DNA from: Mytilus trossulus
Taxonomy: Eukaryota; Mollusca; Bivalvia; Mytilida; Mytilidae
Assembly: GCF_036588685.1 (NCBI RefSeq)
Contig: NC_086376.1
Location: forward strand, 60,721,166-60,785,165
Direction of reading: 5' to 3'
DNA length: 64,000 nt
The notes below the pieces were generated by a model that was not told the DNA's origin, did not search any database, and was given only the letters and a program-made list of their open reading frames with translations. How positions within the stretch are numbered: position 1 is the stretch's first letter; each line of letters begins with the position of its first letter. A program made the position numbers and the translations under genes. This document shows, in pieces, positions 43,988 to 54,640 of the stretch.

Positions 43988-44079
43988 GTATTTGTGAACC
44001 GGTAGGCGACCCAAATTGCCTTAGACAACAAGGTTTTACCTGTGATCAAATGGAAAACAGTCCTCATCTTAAACCATAA
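43988..44079 (+). CDS. Temptin-like secreted protein 2, exon 3
   Basis: TTCTTTTTTGTAG acceptor; completes the split Gly and encodes G-I-C-E-P-V-G-D-P-N-C-L-R-Q-Q-G-F-T-C and then H-L-K-P, stop TAA at 44077-44079. Same length and ending as gene 1. Confidence 0.9.
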
Positions 44080-44129
44080 CACTTATATTTTCTACTACAA
44101 ATTAATCGATGTCATGTTCCTGGTTTTCA

Positions 44130-44135
44130 AATAAA
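44130..44135 (+). terminator. Polyadenylation signal, temptin-like gene 2
   Basis: AATAAA 51 bases after the stop codon, at a plausible distance. Confidence 0.5.
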
Positions 44136-44224
44136 AATTATGGGTCTACGTTAAATATTAAAAAGTTTCCAAAATCCAATCCCTTTTAAATATATTTGGA
44201 AATTATCATTATTATGTCTCTATC

Positions 44225-44505
44225 TTGACAAATGAAAAACGTCTGTAATTCAGTGGTTGTCGTTTGTTTATGTGTTACATATTTGTTTTTCGTTCATTCT
44301 TTTTACATAAATAAGGCCGTTAGTTTTCTCGTTTGAATTGTTTTACGTTGTCTTATCGGGGCCTTTCATAGCTGACTATGCGGTATGGGCTTTGCTCATT
44401 GTTGAAGGCCGTACGGTGACCTATGGTTGTTAATGTTTGTGTCATTTTGGTCTTTTTTGGACAGTTGTCTCATTGGCGATCATACCACATTTTTGTTTAT
44501 GTGTT
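44225..44505 (+). repeat. Dispersed repeat (GCGGTATGGG family), longest copy here
   Basis: CTGTAATTCAGTGGTTGTCG, GCTGACTATGCGGTATGGGC, GAAGGCCGTACGGTGACC and TGTCTCATTGGCGATCATACC in order. This copy defines the family used for the other entries. Confidence 0.8.
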
Positions 44506-44519
44506 ACACATTCCATATC

Positions 44520-44875
44520 CTAAGTATAAATCGTTCAAAATATAATGGCATATTTTATTCTAAACTGTTTCCCAAAATTGATCGCCCTGAAGATAAACAT
44601 TTAATCAAAATTAAGTATGTCAAAAAAGGTTTTGATTTTGTAATTATTGCCGGTATTTTTAACGATCATTCTGTTAAAGAACACATTTCTGGATATTTTG
44701 ATAATAATGAACTCGCTCTTATTTGTTATATGTTTCAGCTCATACTCAGACTTTGTAGAACGTCATCAGTGTCTGAGTAGAAAGTTGATGAACCAGGGGT
44801 ATGTCAAAGAACGTCTCATCCTTTTTCTAAAAACAAATCATCGGAAGGTACCAAAACTTTGCTGATAAATATTTC
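44520..44875 (+). pseudogene. Penelope-like reverse transcriptase, internally deleted fragment
   Basis: Reads E-D-K-H-L-I-K-I-K-Y-V-K-K-G-F-D-F-V and then G-Y-F-D-N-N-E-L-A-L-I-C-Y-M-F (N-terminal region of the family), running directly after a frame shift into S-D-F-V-E-R-H-Q-C-L-S-R-K-L and then N-Q-G-Y (C-terminal region). The polymerase core between these is missing. Confidence 0.55.
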
Positions 44876-45038
44876 GTATCAACTCACAAATAATACATAA
44901 TAGTCTTGATGTATAGATTCTGCGTATTGATAGTGTTTATCATCTAAACAGCTTGTTTTATTGTTCTTTTATTTGCCTTTGTTCTATTACTAATATTACT
45001 TTTTTTCTGTTGGATTGTTTTATGTGATATCCATTTAA

Positions 45039-45705
45039 CGTTGCTCGGTACTTAAACATCCAGTCAATGTGTTTGTATCTTTCATTTTTTGCTGGTGTGT
45101 TTTGTATATGCGACTTTTTTTGTTTCTTTGGTTCTTATAACGTGACTCTGTACTTTAAAAGATCTCGTCAGTATGATATTGTTCTATTATATAAATATCG
45201 TTATGATATATTTCTATTATGAATTAGAAATACATTGAACCACAAACGTCAAAATTATTCAATCGCGTAGTGGAATGAACTATTTGTGGATTCTTATAAA
45301 CTCTATATAACTTTTGGACTATTTTTAATTTCGGTCTAATTCTGAAATTAATTCTTACATACTTTTTTTTAACCCTATATGCTAACATTGCCAATGTGAA
45401 ATATAACCATTGTTTATATATACATTGAACGACAAATACATGTGACGTATAAAATCTTCTGAAGTCAGACACGCGAATCAATGAATGTGTTTGTAGATCA
45501 TAGGTGTTTTTGCGTTCTGTTAAATTGTTCCTTTTAAAATTGATACACGATTATGACTGCTGTACACGTTTTTTGACTATTTTATTTATTATGTCTGTTT
45601 AGTTCACGCATCATTGTGAATATAACGGAACTTGATGAGACTGTCATCAAAGTTAGAGGTTTAGCGCTATAAAACCAGATTTAATCCACCATTTTCTACA
45701 TTTGA
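45039..45705. repeat. 667-bp tandem duplication, copy 1
   Basis: Near-identical to 45706-46372, starting CGTTGCTCGGTACTTAAAC. Only a few differences are visible, for instance GCTCGG versus GCTTGG and TTTTTTTGTTTC versus TTTTTGTGTTTC. The 85-codon minus frame is identical in both and is not recognised as a protein. Confidence 0.95.
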
Positions 45706-46372
45706 CGTTGCTTGGTACTTAAACATCCAGTCAATGTGTTTGTATCTTTCATTTTTTGCTGGTGTGTTTTGTATATGCGACTTTTTGTGTTTCTTTGGTT
45801 CTTATAACGTGACTCTGTACTTTAAAAGATCTCGTCAGTATGATATTGTTCTATTATATAAATATCGTTATGATATATTTCTATTATGAATTAGAAATAC
45901 ATTGAACCACAAACGTCAAAATTATTCAATCGCGTAGTGGAATGAACTATTTGTGGATTCTTATAAACTCTATATAACTTTTGGACTATTTTTAATTTCG
46001 GTCTAATTCTGAAATTAATTCTTACATACTTTTTTTTAACCCTATATGCTAACATTGCCAATGTGAAATATAACCATTGTTTATATATACATTGAACGAC
46101 AAATACATGTGACGTATAAAATCTTCTGAAGTCAGACACGCGAATCAATGAATGTGTTTGTAGATCATAGGTGTTTTTGCGTTCTGTTAAATTGTTCCTT
46201 TTAAAATTGATACACGATTATGACTGCTGTACACGTTTTTTGACTATTTTATTTATTATGTCTGTTTAGTTCACGCATCATTGTGAATATAACGGAACTT
46301 GATGAGACTGTCATCAAAGTTAGAGGTTTAGCGCTATAAAACCAGATTTAATCCACCATTTTCTACATTTGA
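45706..46372. repeat. 667-bp tandem duplication, copy 2
   Basis: Direct continuation of copy 1 at a constant 667-base offset, ending CCACCATTTTCTACATTTGA as copy 1 does. Confidence 0.95.
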
Positions 46373-46377
46373 AAATA

Positions 46378-46515
46378 GTGTACCAAGTCAGGAACATGAC
46401 AGTTCTTGTCCATTCGTTTTTATGTGTTTTGTCATTTGATTTTGCCATGTGATTATGGATTTTCCGATTAGATTTTCCTCTGAGTTCAGTATTTTTGTGA
46501 TTTTACCTTTTATTT
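46378..46515 (+). repeat. Dispersed repeat fragment (CAAGTCAGGAACATGACAG family)
   Basis: Same family as 32640-32760 and 36715-36870: ACCAAGTCAGGAACATGACAG, TTCAGTATTTTTGTGATTTTA. Confidence 0.65.
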
Positions 46516-46634
46516 GTTATATGTTCACAAGGAATCTGCTCGGAAATATGTGTTTAATAATAGTCAAATGTGTAAAGGTGTAAATATCAGTGAACATACA
46601 CTTACGTCATGTAATTGCAGTAATGTCGAATACA

Positions 46635-47035
46635 TTAATAGCCCAATTTCCCACGTTATAACAGGAGACCTTTAAATCGTTCGCCACCGAGAGTTAAGAT
46701 CAATTATCAGAAAAGGACCTAAATATAGTCCCCTGTCAATCATTAATTGGAATGATTGTCGAAATATCATCCACGACTCAAACCGTACTTAATGTATGAA
46801 ATGGACAAAACGAGAAAGGCTATCAAGAACTCTTTTAATCTTTTTAATTCAGTAATGAACATAGCTGATAAACGTATACATAACATTTTACTCTAAACAA
46901 TGAATTTGTTTTGTCCCGGCTGATAAAGCTGCTAGTAATATCATTATTGTTTGACAAAAAATTTACATTGAGGTTCTGCAAAAGGAAATCACAAATTCAC
47001 CATCATTCCATTTTCGGCAAACGAAATATGTAACA
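46635..47035 (+). pseudogene. Penelope-like reverse transcriptase N-terminal fragment
   Basis: Reads H-V-I-T-G-D-L, then L-R-S-I-I-R-K-G-P-K-Y and, after stops, C-F-V-P-A-D-K-A-A-S-N-I-I-I-V and Y-I-E-V-L-Q-K-E-I. These phrases belong to the region before the polymerase core of the family seen at 33.9, 37.8 and 44.5 kb. Multiple stops make it non-functional. Confidence 0.55.
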
Positions 47036-47059
47036 AACATAAAGGGACAGTCAAACTCA

Positions 47060-47640
47060 TACATCTTTTTATAATTCGTATGTAAAAAAAAACCAGATGA
47101 TTAATCACCCAATTCATTTATAAGATTTTAGTTTAAAGCAATTATATGTACACGATTTGTTTTACGTTTAAAATTTTTGTTTGAGAAGAAATACGTACCG
47201 ACATAGCTGGATAATATAATTAATTATCTTATTACTAACATAATTCTATATTAATATTCTTGAAATTGTTAAAATAAATATACATCAAATGACATACTTA
47301 CATTAGTCCAAACCTGATCATGAACTGTGGCAATCATTAAGAAATTTACATGTGACGTCACGTTTGTAGCGTTGATCCAGTCGTGTGAAAGACAGTTCGT
47401 GGTTCTGTTGTGCTGTCCTATTTTGTTTTACGTATTTTGTTTCTGTTGTTAGCATGTCGAAATGTATTATTTGTTTTGTTTATTTGTGTACTTCTCTGTC
47501 CTGAATGTTCTTGCATTTATATATACTGTATTCCTGTCATGTAATGTTGTCATTTTAGTGTTATATTTAAAACTGTCCTAAAAGCGCGAGGGTTTGGCAA
47601 GCCACAAAATAAAGTTAAACCCATATTGTTTTTCTTAAAA
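47060..47640 (+). repeat. Dispersed repeat, second copy of the 40.93-41.50 kb block
   Basis: TTTATAATTCGTATGTAAAA, CCCAATTCATTTATAAGATTT, AATTCTATATTAATATTCTTG, GTCGTGTGAAAGACAGTTCG and AAAAGCGCGAGG follow the same order as at 40930-41500. Confidence 0.75.
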
Positions 47641-47659
47641 TGTCCTGTACTAAGTCAGG

Positions 47660-48340
47660 CACGTTTTTCGCCTAAATCCGTTCTCGACTTTTACATGGAC
47701 GTATGAGGGCCTTGCGTTGTTTCAGCGCTCTGTGAACGTATAAAACGGCACTGTGGCGTATCAAAAGTGACGTGTTTTGAAATTCAATGAAATTTTCTCT
47801 AGCATTTATTTTGGCTTCTATGTCCATGAATTTACAAGAACATGTCTATCCAAAAGTAGTACAAGGTACAATAGTGAAGCACTCAAAATACAAAATAAAA
47901 TTAAAATTGAACAACCAAATATTTAATCATCTTATCTTAATAGCTTTCTAATACATTTACTAAACTGTTTGTGTCATACATTTGCACATGTTTGTAATTA
48001 ATATCTGCCATTATTTTTTAAAAGTTAAGATTTGAAAACTAATTTCTTGTTTGTGTATCCATGGCAGCATTCTACATTTAGTTACCATAAAATATTGCAA
48101 AACGGGACTTGAAAATGTTACATATTCCCCCAAAATTTGGTTTTAACTAGAAGTTCAATGTCCATGAGTAATATTTTTTTTGAAACTGTAAATATTAATC
48201 TATCATTTAATCAAATACAAATGAGATGTATTTCGCCACATTGGTTCGTACAATTTAATCGCAAAGTTCGTGCCATAAAAAGTTGGAAAGAAACTCTACA
48301 AGAATTGCTGGACCGATGTCTTCTATGAATTTAAAAATAC
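47660..48340. other. Intergenic, no gene seen
   Basis: AT-rich; the 63-codon frame at 48137-48328 has no recognisable domain. Confidence 0.35.
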
Positions 48341-51300
48341 GGACTGTCATACTAGTCCAGTCGATTTGTGCAGATTTTTGACAAAATTGCTCAGATTGTG
48401 GTAAAAGCATGAAATTTGGAACAGTGGTAGTATATGTCATGGACAACTTTTTAAGCTATGGACCCACTCTGAAAGTCAAAATTTGCGGAAGAGGCGGCCA
48501 TTTTTAAATGACGGCCGTTTTATCTCAATAGATTAATAAAAAAAATATGAAAATAATATTAGAGAAGACATTGACATGAAACCTGGGTAAGAGAATAACA
48601 GTGCTGATTCCAATTGTTTTGTTGAACAAAGTTTTTGGAAATATTACCCATATTGTCAGATTGGCGGCCATCTTGAAAAATCTTGGGTTTTTTTTAGCCA
48701 AAAAGGTAGTCATTATTCGATGAAAATTAAAAAAAAAACAATATCAAAGATATACAAATGAATTTGTTTGAGCTGAATAAACAGGACAAAACGCGAGCCT
48801 ATGTAATCCCCCTTCCCCCGGTCGAGTTTTCATTTTGTTTCGTAGAGGGTACAAATTACTTTATATTATCCGATAATGTACATTTATTGTTATTATTCAA
48901 AAATTCACACCCAACACTTGAACCTATAGTTGTTGAAATCTGAATCATTGACTCTAATGTTCAAAAGTAATCGACAGTTAAAACGCGACCATGAAGAAAA
49001 TCATAAAATGAACTATTACTCTAAAAGCAATATTCGTGCCACCGCTTGTTCAACATAGAATAACAGGAGAATTTTATTTTACAAATACAAATAAAGCAAG
49101 GAAATACCTTGTATACCTGTCATTTATGATAGTTGGCTGATTACAGGATAATTCGTTTTGTTGATATTGTTCATTTGAAACAACTTTCAAAAACCTTGAT
49201 TGCAGACATAATATTTTTCATATCATACAAGTAATTAATGTGATAGGAACATCAACTGCTCAAATGTTCTCAATTGACGTTAAAAGTATCTAACAAAAAT
49301 GAAAAGTTCATGATTTGTCAAACCTCACTCTGTCTATCATGTTCTATCACATTGTCCTCCACATTTACATTGAGTAGTACAACTTAATACTGCCTTTACA
49401 CATTTGCATTTCCTTAGTTACCATGTTCACTTTGACATATCAGTTAAGCGCTTGCTGCAGGAAGTTATTATAAAGTCATATGGTATATTCATCACAGATG
49501 ACAAGGACTGTCATCTGAAGACTTCATATGTATTGATTTTTTGGTAGCCATTTTGAATGATGGCCATTTTGAAAACATGAATTTCCAATATAACATTTTT
49601 CGCTAATCTTATTCACTGTTTGCATACACACTTTTTTTAATAATATGCATTGGATATTTATAAAATGGTCAGATAAGGCATGCACATGTTTACAAAATAA
49701 AGATATCAGTATAAGAATTTCTAACTGCTACTTACACGTTTGTTTGCCTAAGTAATTTTTTAAAACAGAAATTACGTATATATGATATAATTTATGACTG
49801 AACGTTGGTGTTGGAAAAGATCAAAATTGTAGATTTCTAAAACACTGGAGCTAGATATCAGAAGAATATAATGGGCGTTCAGACTGGAAGGAACGTGTGA
49901 AACGGCAAGAAAGGACATGTGAGGGTTTGCATGCAATGCCAAGCAGATCCAAACAGACATAGACATTTGAGCTGGCAATCATATTTTTTTTATGCAGGCA
50001 TATGACGATGTTGGGTCTTGAATTGGTTTCCTGTTGCTCAATTTGAAATAGTTGAATGCGGGTTACGGAACTACAGTAGCACTCAAGACGGCACAAATCC
50101 CGTCAAACAAATTTTCAGACCTCAAAATATTTAATCAGCAATAGGGAAAGTATACTTCTGATGTTGAAGATAAATTGCCAGTTGAAAGAAAACAAGAAGT
50201 AAGTAGACACTGTTAAGTGATACTGAATCAACACAAAAAATGACTGCAATGTAGTTTTTTCTGTAATGATATTTCTGAAGATCTCCATGATACATCGAAA
50301 TTTAAAAATCGACAAAAATGGGACATGACTGTGCACCTGTACTACAAGACATATTTTCTTAGCCAAAGTAAGAGCTGGAGATAATCAAACGGAATCACCA
50401 TAGTCATAGCAGGCAAAATATATGCTTGGTACTTAGAAAAGCTTTACAGGGACACTCAATAACAGCTATTAACACGAATCATTTCACCAGACATAAGTTT
50501 CATTAGTATAAATGTTACAGGATGGCCAAACATTGAGACGCAATCCAGTAATATAGATTAGTGGAAGACACCATTCACCATTTCTCAGCTATACTTAGTC
50601 TAGTTCAATTGTGCAACTCGTCGTTGAAAGGATACAAATGCAACTTATCAGTCCTCTGATAGAGAGTAAGATGTCTCAAAGATTGTGGAATTTCATTTTG
50701 AAAGCCTACAATGGATATCCCTGTAAACCATTCTATAGTAGCAAGCTTAACTCTTCAAACTATTCTAGTTACCTTGACTATGAAGAGGCCTTTCCCCATC
50801 ACGACTTTAACATTTTGTGAAAGACAGGTCCTGTTTCAGAACTTCCCTAACATATTCATTGAGAATCCAGAGAAAGACGCAACCATTCATGTGTGCTTGC
50901 ATATCATCTATGGTAGCTAATAATCATGTTTTCATAAATGTTGTATTAATCATTCCTTCCATGACAACTAATATCCACGAATGACGTTTACTGTACCATT
51001 TTTTCATATAATCAATTTCAAATATTAAAACAATATCTGTTCCAGACTGTGAGCCGTCACTATTTTTCTATTATTTTGGCAAGCCCCATTGCAATGGATA
51101 ACATATTCTTGACTTTTTTTCTATGTCTCAAATTCTGTCTAATTGCCTTGTCGTGTAGTTTTAACAAACATTCAGCATGAGATCGGCTCCTGAAATATTA
51201 CTCTTCAGTCTGGCTAAAAGAACAATGATGGTTAGTAGTTCAAGTGACAGTCACATACTCTATTATCGATCACAATTGTTGATGCTTCATGATGATCGTC

Positions 51301-52282
51301 AGATACCTCATCACAAAGAAAGAAAGAAATATCTGCAATCATTGTTCTTGTTGATTCATCACAAGTGTGATTGGTTATTCTACGTTTTTTTTTTCAATCC
51401 GTGACTCATTTTGTTCTTCCTGACTATATATATTAAGATTTGATTTGACAGGGTTAGTACCTTTTGCCTTATGATTCTCCCATTGCATGGCATTCATCAA
51501 CGTGGAACAGTTGTATTACAAAACGTGACTGATTACCAGCTCAAATGTCTATGCTCTTTATGTATTTGCTTGGCATTGTGAATCCCCACGTGTACCCTCT
51601 TCCCGTTACGGAATTCTTTCCAGTCTATTTATTTATCAGATTGTTTCAGCTCTAGTGATTTTGATACCAACGTATTTTTCCTTTTCAACATACAGTACTC
51701 ATGTTGTATATATACGCATTTTTTTTTATGGTAGCAAAAGTACCTAAGCCCTACATGCTAAACTGCAATTAAAAGAATTTACGTATTTCTTTAAATACAT
51801 TTATTTGTTAACATATGCATACCTTCTTTGAGTACTTGGTGAATATATCTTATATGAAAAGCAGCAGTCATAAATAAATGATTAGCAAAACTAGTTGTAA
51901 ATGCATATAAAACTTAGTTTTAATTTAAAAACCAATTTAGGATAGCGAATAATAATATATTTGAAATTTACGTTTCCAAAATGGCCACCATTCAAGATGG
52001 CCACTAAATACTTCAATAGTCCTCAGTTTATATTTTTTGTCATAAGAAATACGAAAGTTTATCAAAACTAGTTGAGTAACATATTTTTCATATTTTTTAA
52101 AATATTTTTTATTGACATTTTGGACATGATTTCAAAATGGCCGCCCAGAGCCGCCATTTTGATTTTTTGAATTGGGTCCATAGCTATAAATGTTTGTTAT
52201 GACCTCAACTAACACTCTGCAAAGTTTGATGCTTTTACCACACTCTGAGCAATTAATTCACATTTCGACTGGACTATACAGA
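48341..52282. mobile_element. Possible 3.9-kb element with diverged inverted ends
   Basis: Left end (48341-48700) and right end (51965-52282) are diverged reverse complements. Aligned landmarks are AGTCCAGTCGA, TTGCTCAGA-TGTGGTAAAAGCAT, AGCTATGGACCCA and GGCGGCCAT. A third related piece (GATGGCCATTTTGAAAAC) is near 49555. The interior has only short open frames on both strands (for example 49772-50096 minus and 50611-50920, 51177-51404 plus) that I cannot assign, so any transposase is decayed or unrecognised. Confidence 0.5.
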
Positions 52283-54000
52283 AAACAGCGCATAATACAA
52301 AAATAACTCAATCTTGATGTTCCTATAAACGTAATATGAAGGCTATATGAAAATACGGATTTTTTTGTGTTATTAAAATTTGCTGTTACAAAATATCAAA
52401 AATTATTATAAATGAAGGAATGTATCTCCCTCATGCAAAGCTCTGGTTCCTTTCACGGATTTGGCTATACTTTTTTGACCTTTTGGATTATAGCTCTTCA
52501 TCTTTTATCTAAGCTTTGGATTTTCAAATAATTTGGCCACGATAATCACTGAAGAGACATTTATTGTCGAAATGCGCATCTGGTGCAAGAAAATTGGTAC
52601 CGTTAATTTTATTAATCATCAGCTATACAAAAATCAATTTTATTGTACACTAGCTCTCATATTTGAAAAATCTACAGGGGCCAAAATGCGAAACTACACA
52701 CTTTACTGTGGAGTACTACCTTAATTAGGAATAAGGGGCCAAAAAAGGGCAAAAATAAGCTACCCGAATACCAAATAACTACATGTCCGAAGGAAGGATA
52801 TATCATTCACACGGAATGTGACTGACTTTTTCTGGCAACGAGTGAACATGTATCATTACACTTTATTCTCTCTCCTCCTGCATCAGCACTGGTAATATGT
52901 ATGTTGTTGTTTTTTCAACATGTAAAACACCAAAGTTTATCTATCATTCATTTAGCGATGTCATAATAGGATACCATACTATCGATTGTGAATTAAATAA
53001 AAAGAACATATTGACTCTCAAAGCAGCATGTCATTTTGAAATATTTGAGGAACAAAGTCATAGCCTGTTCAGTTATGTACGACGTTTCACAACTAGTCAA
53101 ACTGATCAATTTCTTAATTTGTTTGCATGCTAGATTTGTATAAATCGAATATGAGCTTTAAGCAAACATTTAAAAATCAAAATGATACTAGGGAAATGAA
53201 ATATACACGGTTTTACCACTGGGATAAATACAAATGATAAACAAATTGTTTTACCAGCTAAACTAATGTTAAATTTTATAATGATTGAATTGATATTAAT
53301 TTGTCGTACACACTATCCTTTCAATTCCTATTATACATGTTAATAAGAACTCAAACTGTTAGATCTCTGGAGAATAATTAACGATTAATAAACTCAGTCT
53401 GGCAGACTTTAAGTCACATGGTCCAATATCAGTATTCAAATAGGAAATTATTTTTTTTGAAAACGGATTTTACTTGCCATTTCAATGTACATGTTAAACA
53501 ATCAGTATATATTATAAAAACCAAATTTTGATTTATCTGACCGATTTTTGGTAACACAAATTATAATTATGTTATAATGAACCTTAATCATTAGAAAATT
53601 AAATGTTTATGTTTAAAATTGACATTAGAAATTTACGTGTAGTTGTGTGTTGAACTCAGTCCATGCTATCTTTAAACCGATTTGTTCTATTTATCCATTT
53701 CGACATTTAACTGAGTTCATGCGATTTTAAAAGTTTCATTAATAACGCAAGAAGTGTTTGTCATTACAAGAACAACTCCGTTGATAGGTTGCAGTAAAAG
53801 AGCAAATAAAAATGCAAAAGATGACAAAATTATGAATATTAGAAGTAGGGGGAAAATCGTATTTAGATATTCCAAAGCTTTTAACACAAAAGTGTAGTCA
53901 GTTAATTGATTTATGGTAACGAGTGGGAAATTTGAGGAAACCGTTCTATTTGTTGCAACCATCTGCCTTTTTTTAAATACCTCTATTGTTGTATGGAATC
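52283..54000. other. Intergenic, repeat scraps, no supported gene
   Basis: 52490-52610 carries a diverged 356-unit end (GTCGAAATGCGCATCTGGTG). A hydrophobic 81-codon minus frame (53717-53962) has a membrane-like stretch L-L-L-I-F-I-I-L-S-S but no family match and no paired exon. Confidence 0.4.
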
Positions 54001-54001
54001 T

Positions 54002-54032
54002 AGGATTTGTATAGTCTAACTATACAAATCCT
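54002..54032. repeat. Short perfect hairpin
   Basis: AGGATTTGTATAG and CTATACAAATCCT separated by five bases. Confidence 0.8.
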
Positions 54033-54461
54033 TGACGGAATCAATTATTGAACTCTATAATGAATAGATTGCCAATTGCGATAATAAAACACAATACAAA
54101 TCGGGGTGTAGTAATGGTAAAACATTTGTTTTTCATTTTGGTAATCATTTGATTAAATTGAATGAATATTTACACTATTGTACTGACACATTGCAAAATG
54201 ATCAAAATATAATCAGAATTGTGTAAATAGTGAATCGATGTATATCAGATTATGATTTGCTTCAGTTTTTAAAGTTCATACCTCATTTAAAAAACGGTTG
54301 TATAACAAAGTTGATGCCCATGGCGAACATTTGTTTGGCTTATGCTACAGTTATATAATGATTATTGAATAACAGCAGTTTTATTGAAACCTTGACAGTT
54401 GAATAATAACATACATTATAAGTGTTATACAAATCCACAAAAGCTACCAAAGGAATATTCA

Positions 54462-54640
54462 TTCTCATATGTCAAAAATAAACTGACAAGGCAATGGCTA
54501 AAACAGAAGACAAACGGACAAACATTAGAAACAAAACATAGAAAAACTAAAGACTGACTAACACATACCCTACCAAAAATTGGGGTGTTGTCATGAGATC
54601 CGGATTAGTACACAAATCCGGCTCCACTTATTGAACCCGT
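54462..54640 (+). repeat. Dispersed repeat fragment (AAAGATACCAGAGGGAGAG family, 3' part)
   Basis: CAATGGCTAAAACAGAAGACAAAC and CCTACCAAAAATTGGGGTG, then TCATGAGATCCGGATTAG, parallel 37560-37680 and 61890-62010. Confidence 0.6.

Noticed and set aside
45224-46148. Two identical 85-codon minus frames suggesting a duplicated gene
   Set aside because: Identity simply follows the 667-bp duplication; no domain, start context or splice sites.
53717-53962. 81-codon minus frame with a membrane-like segment and three N-glycosylation sequons
   Set aside because: No recognised family, no partner exon, AT-rich surroundings; likely chance.
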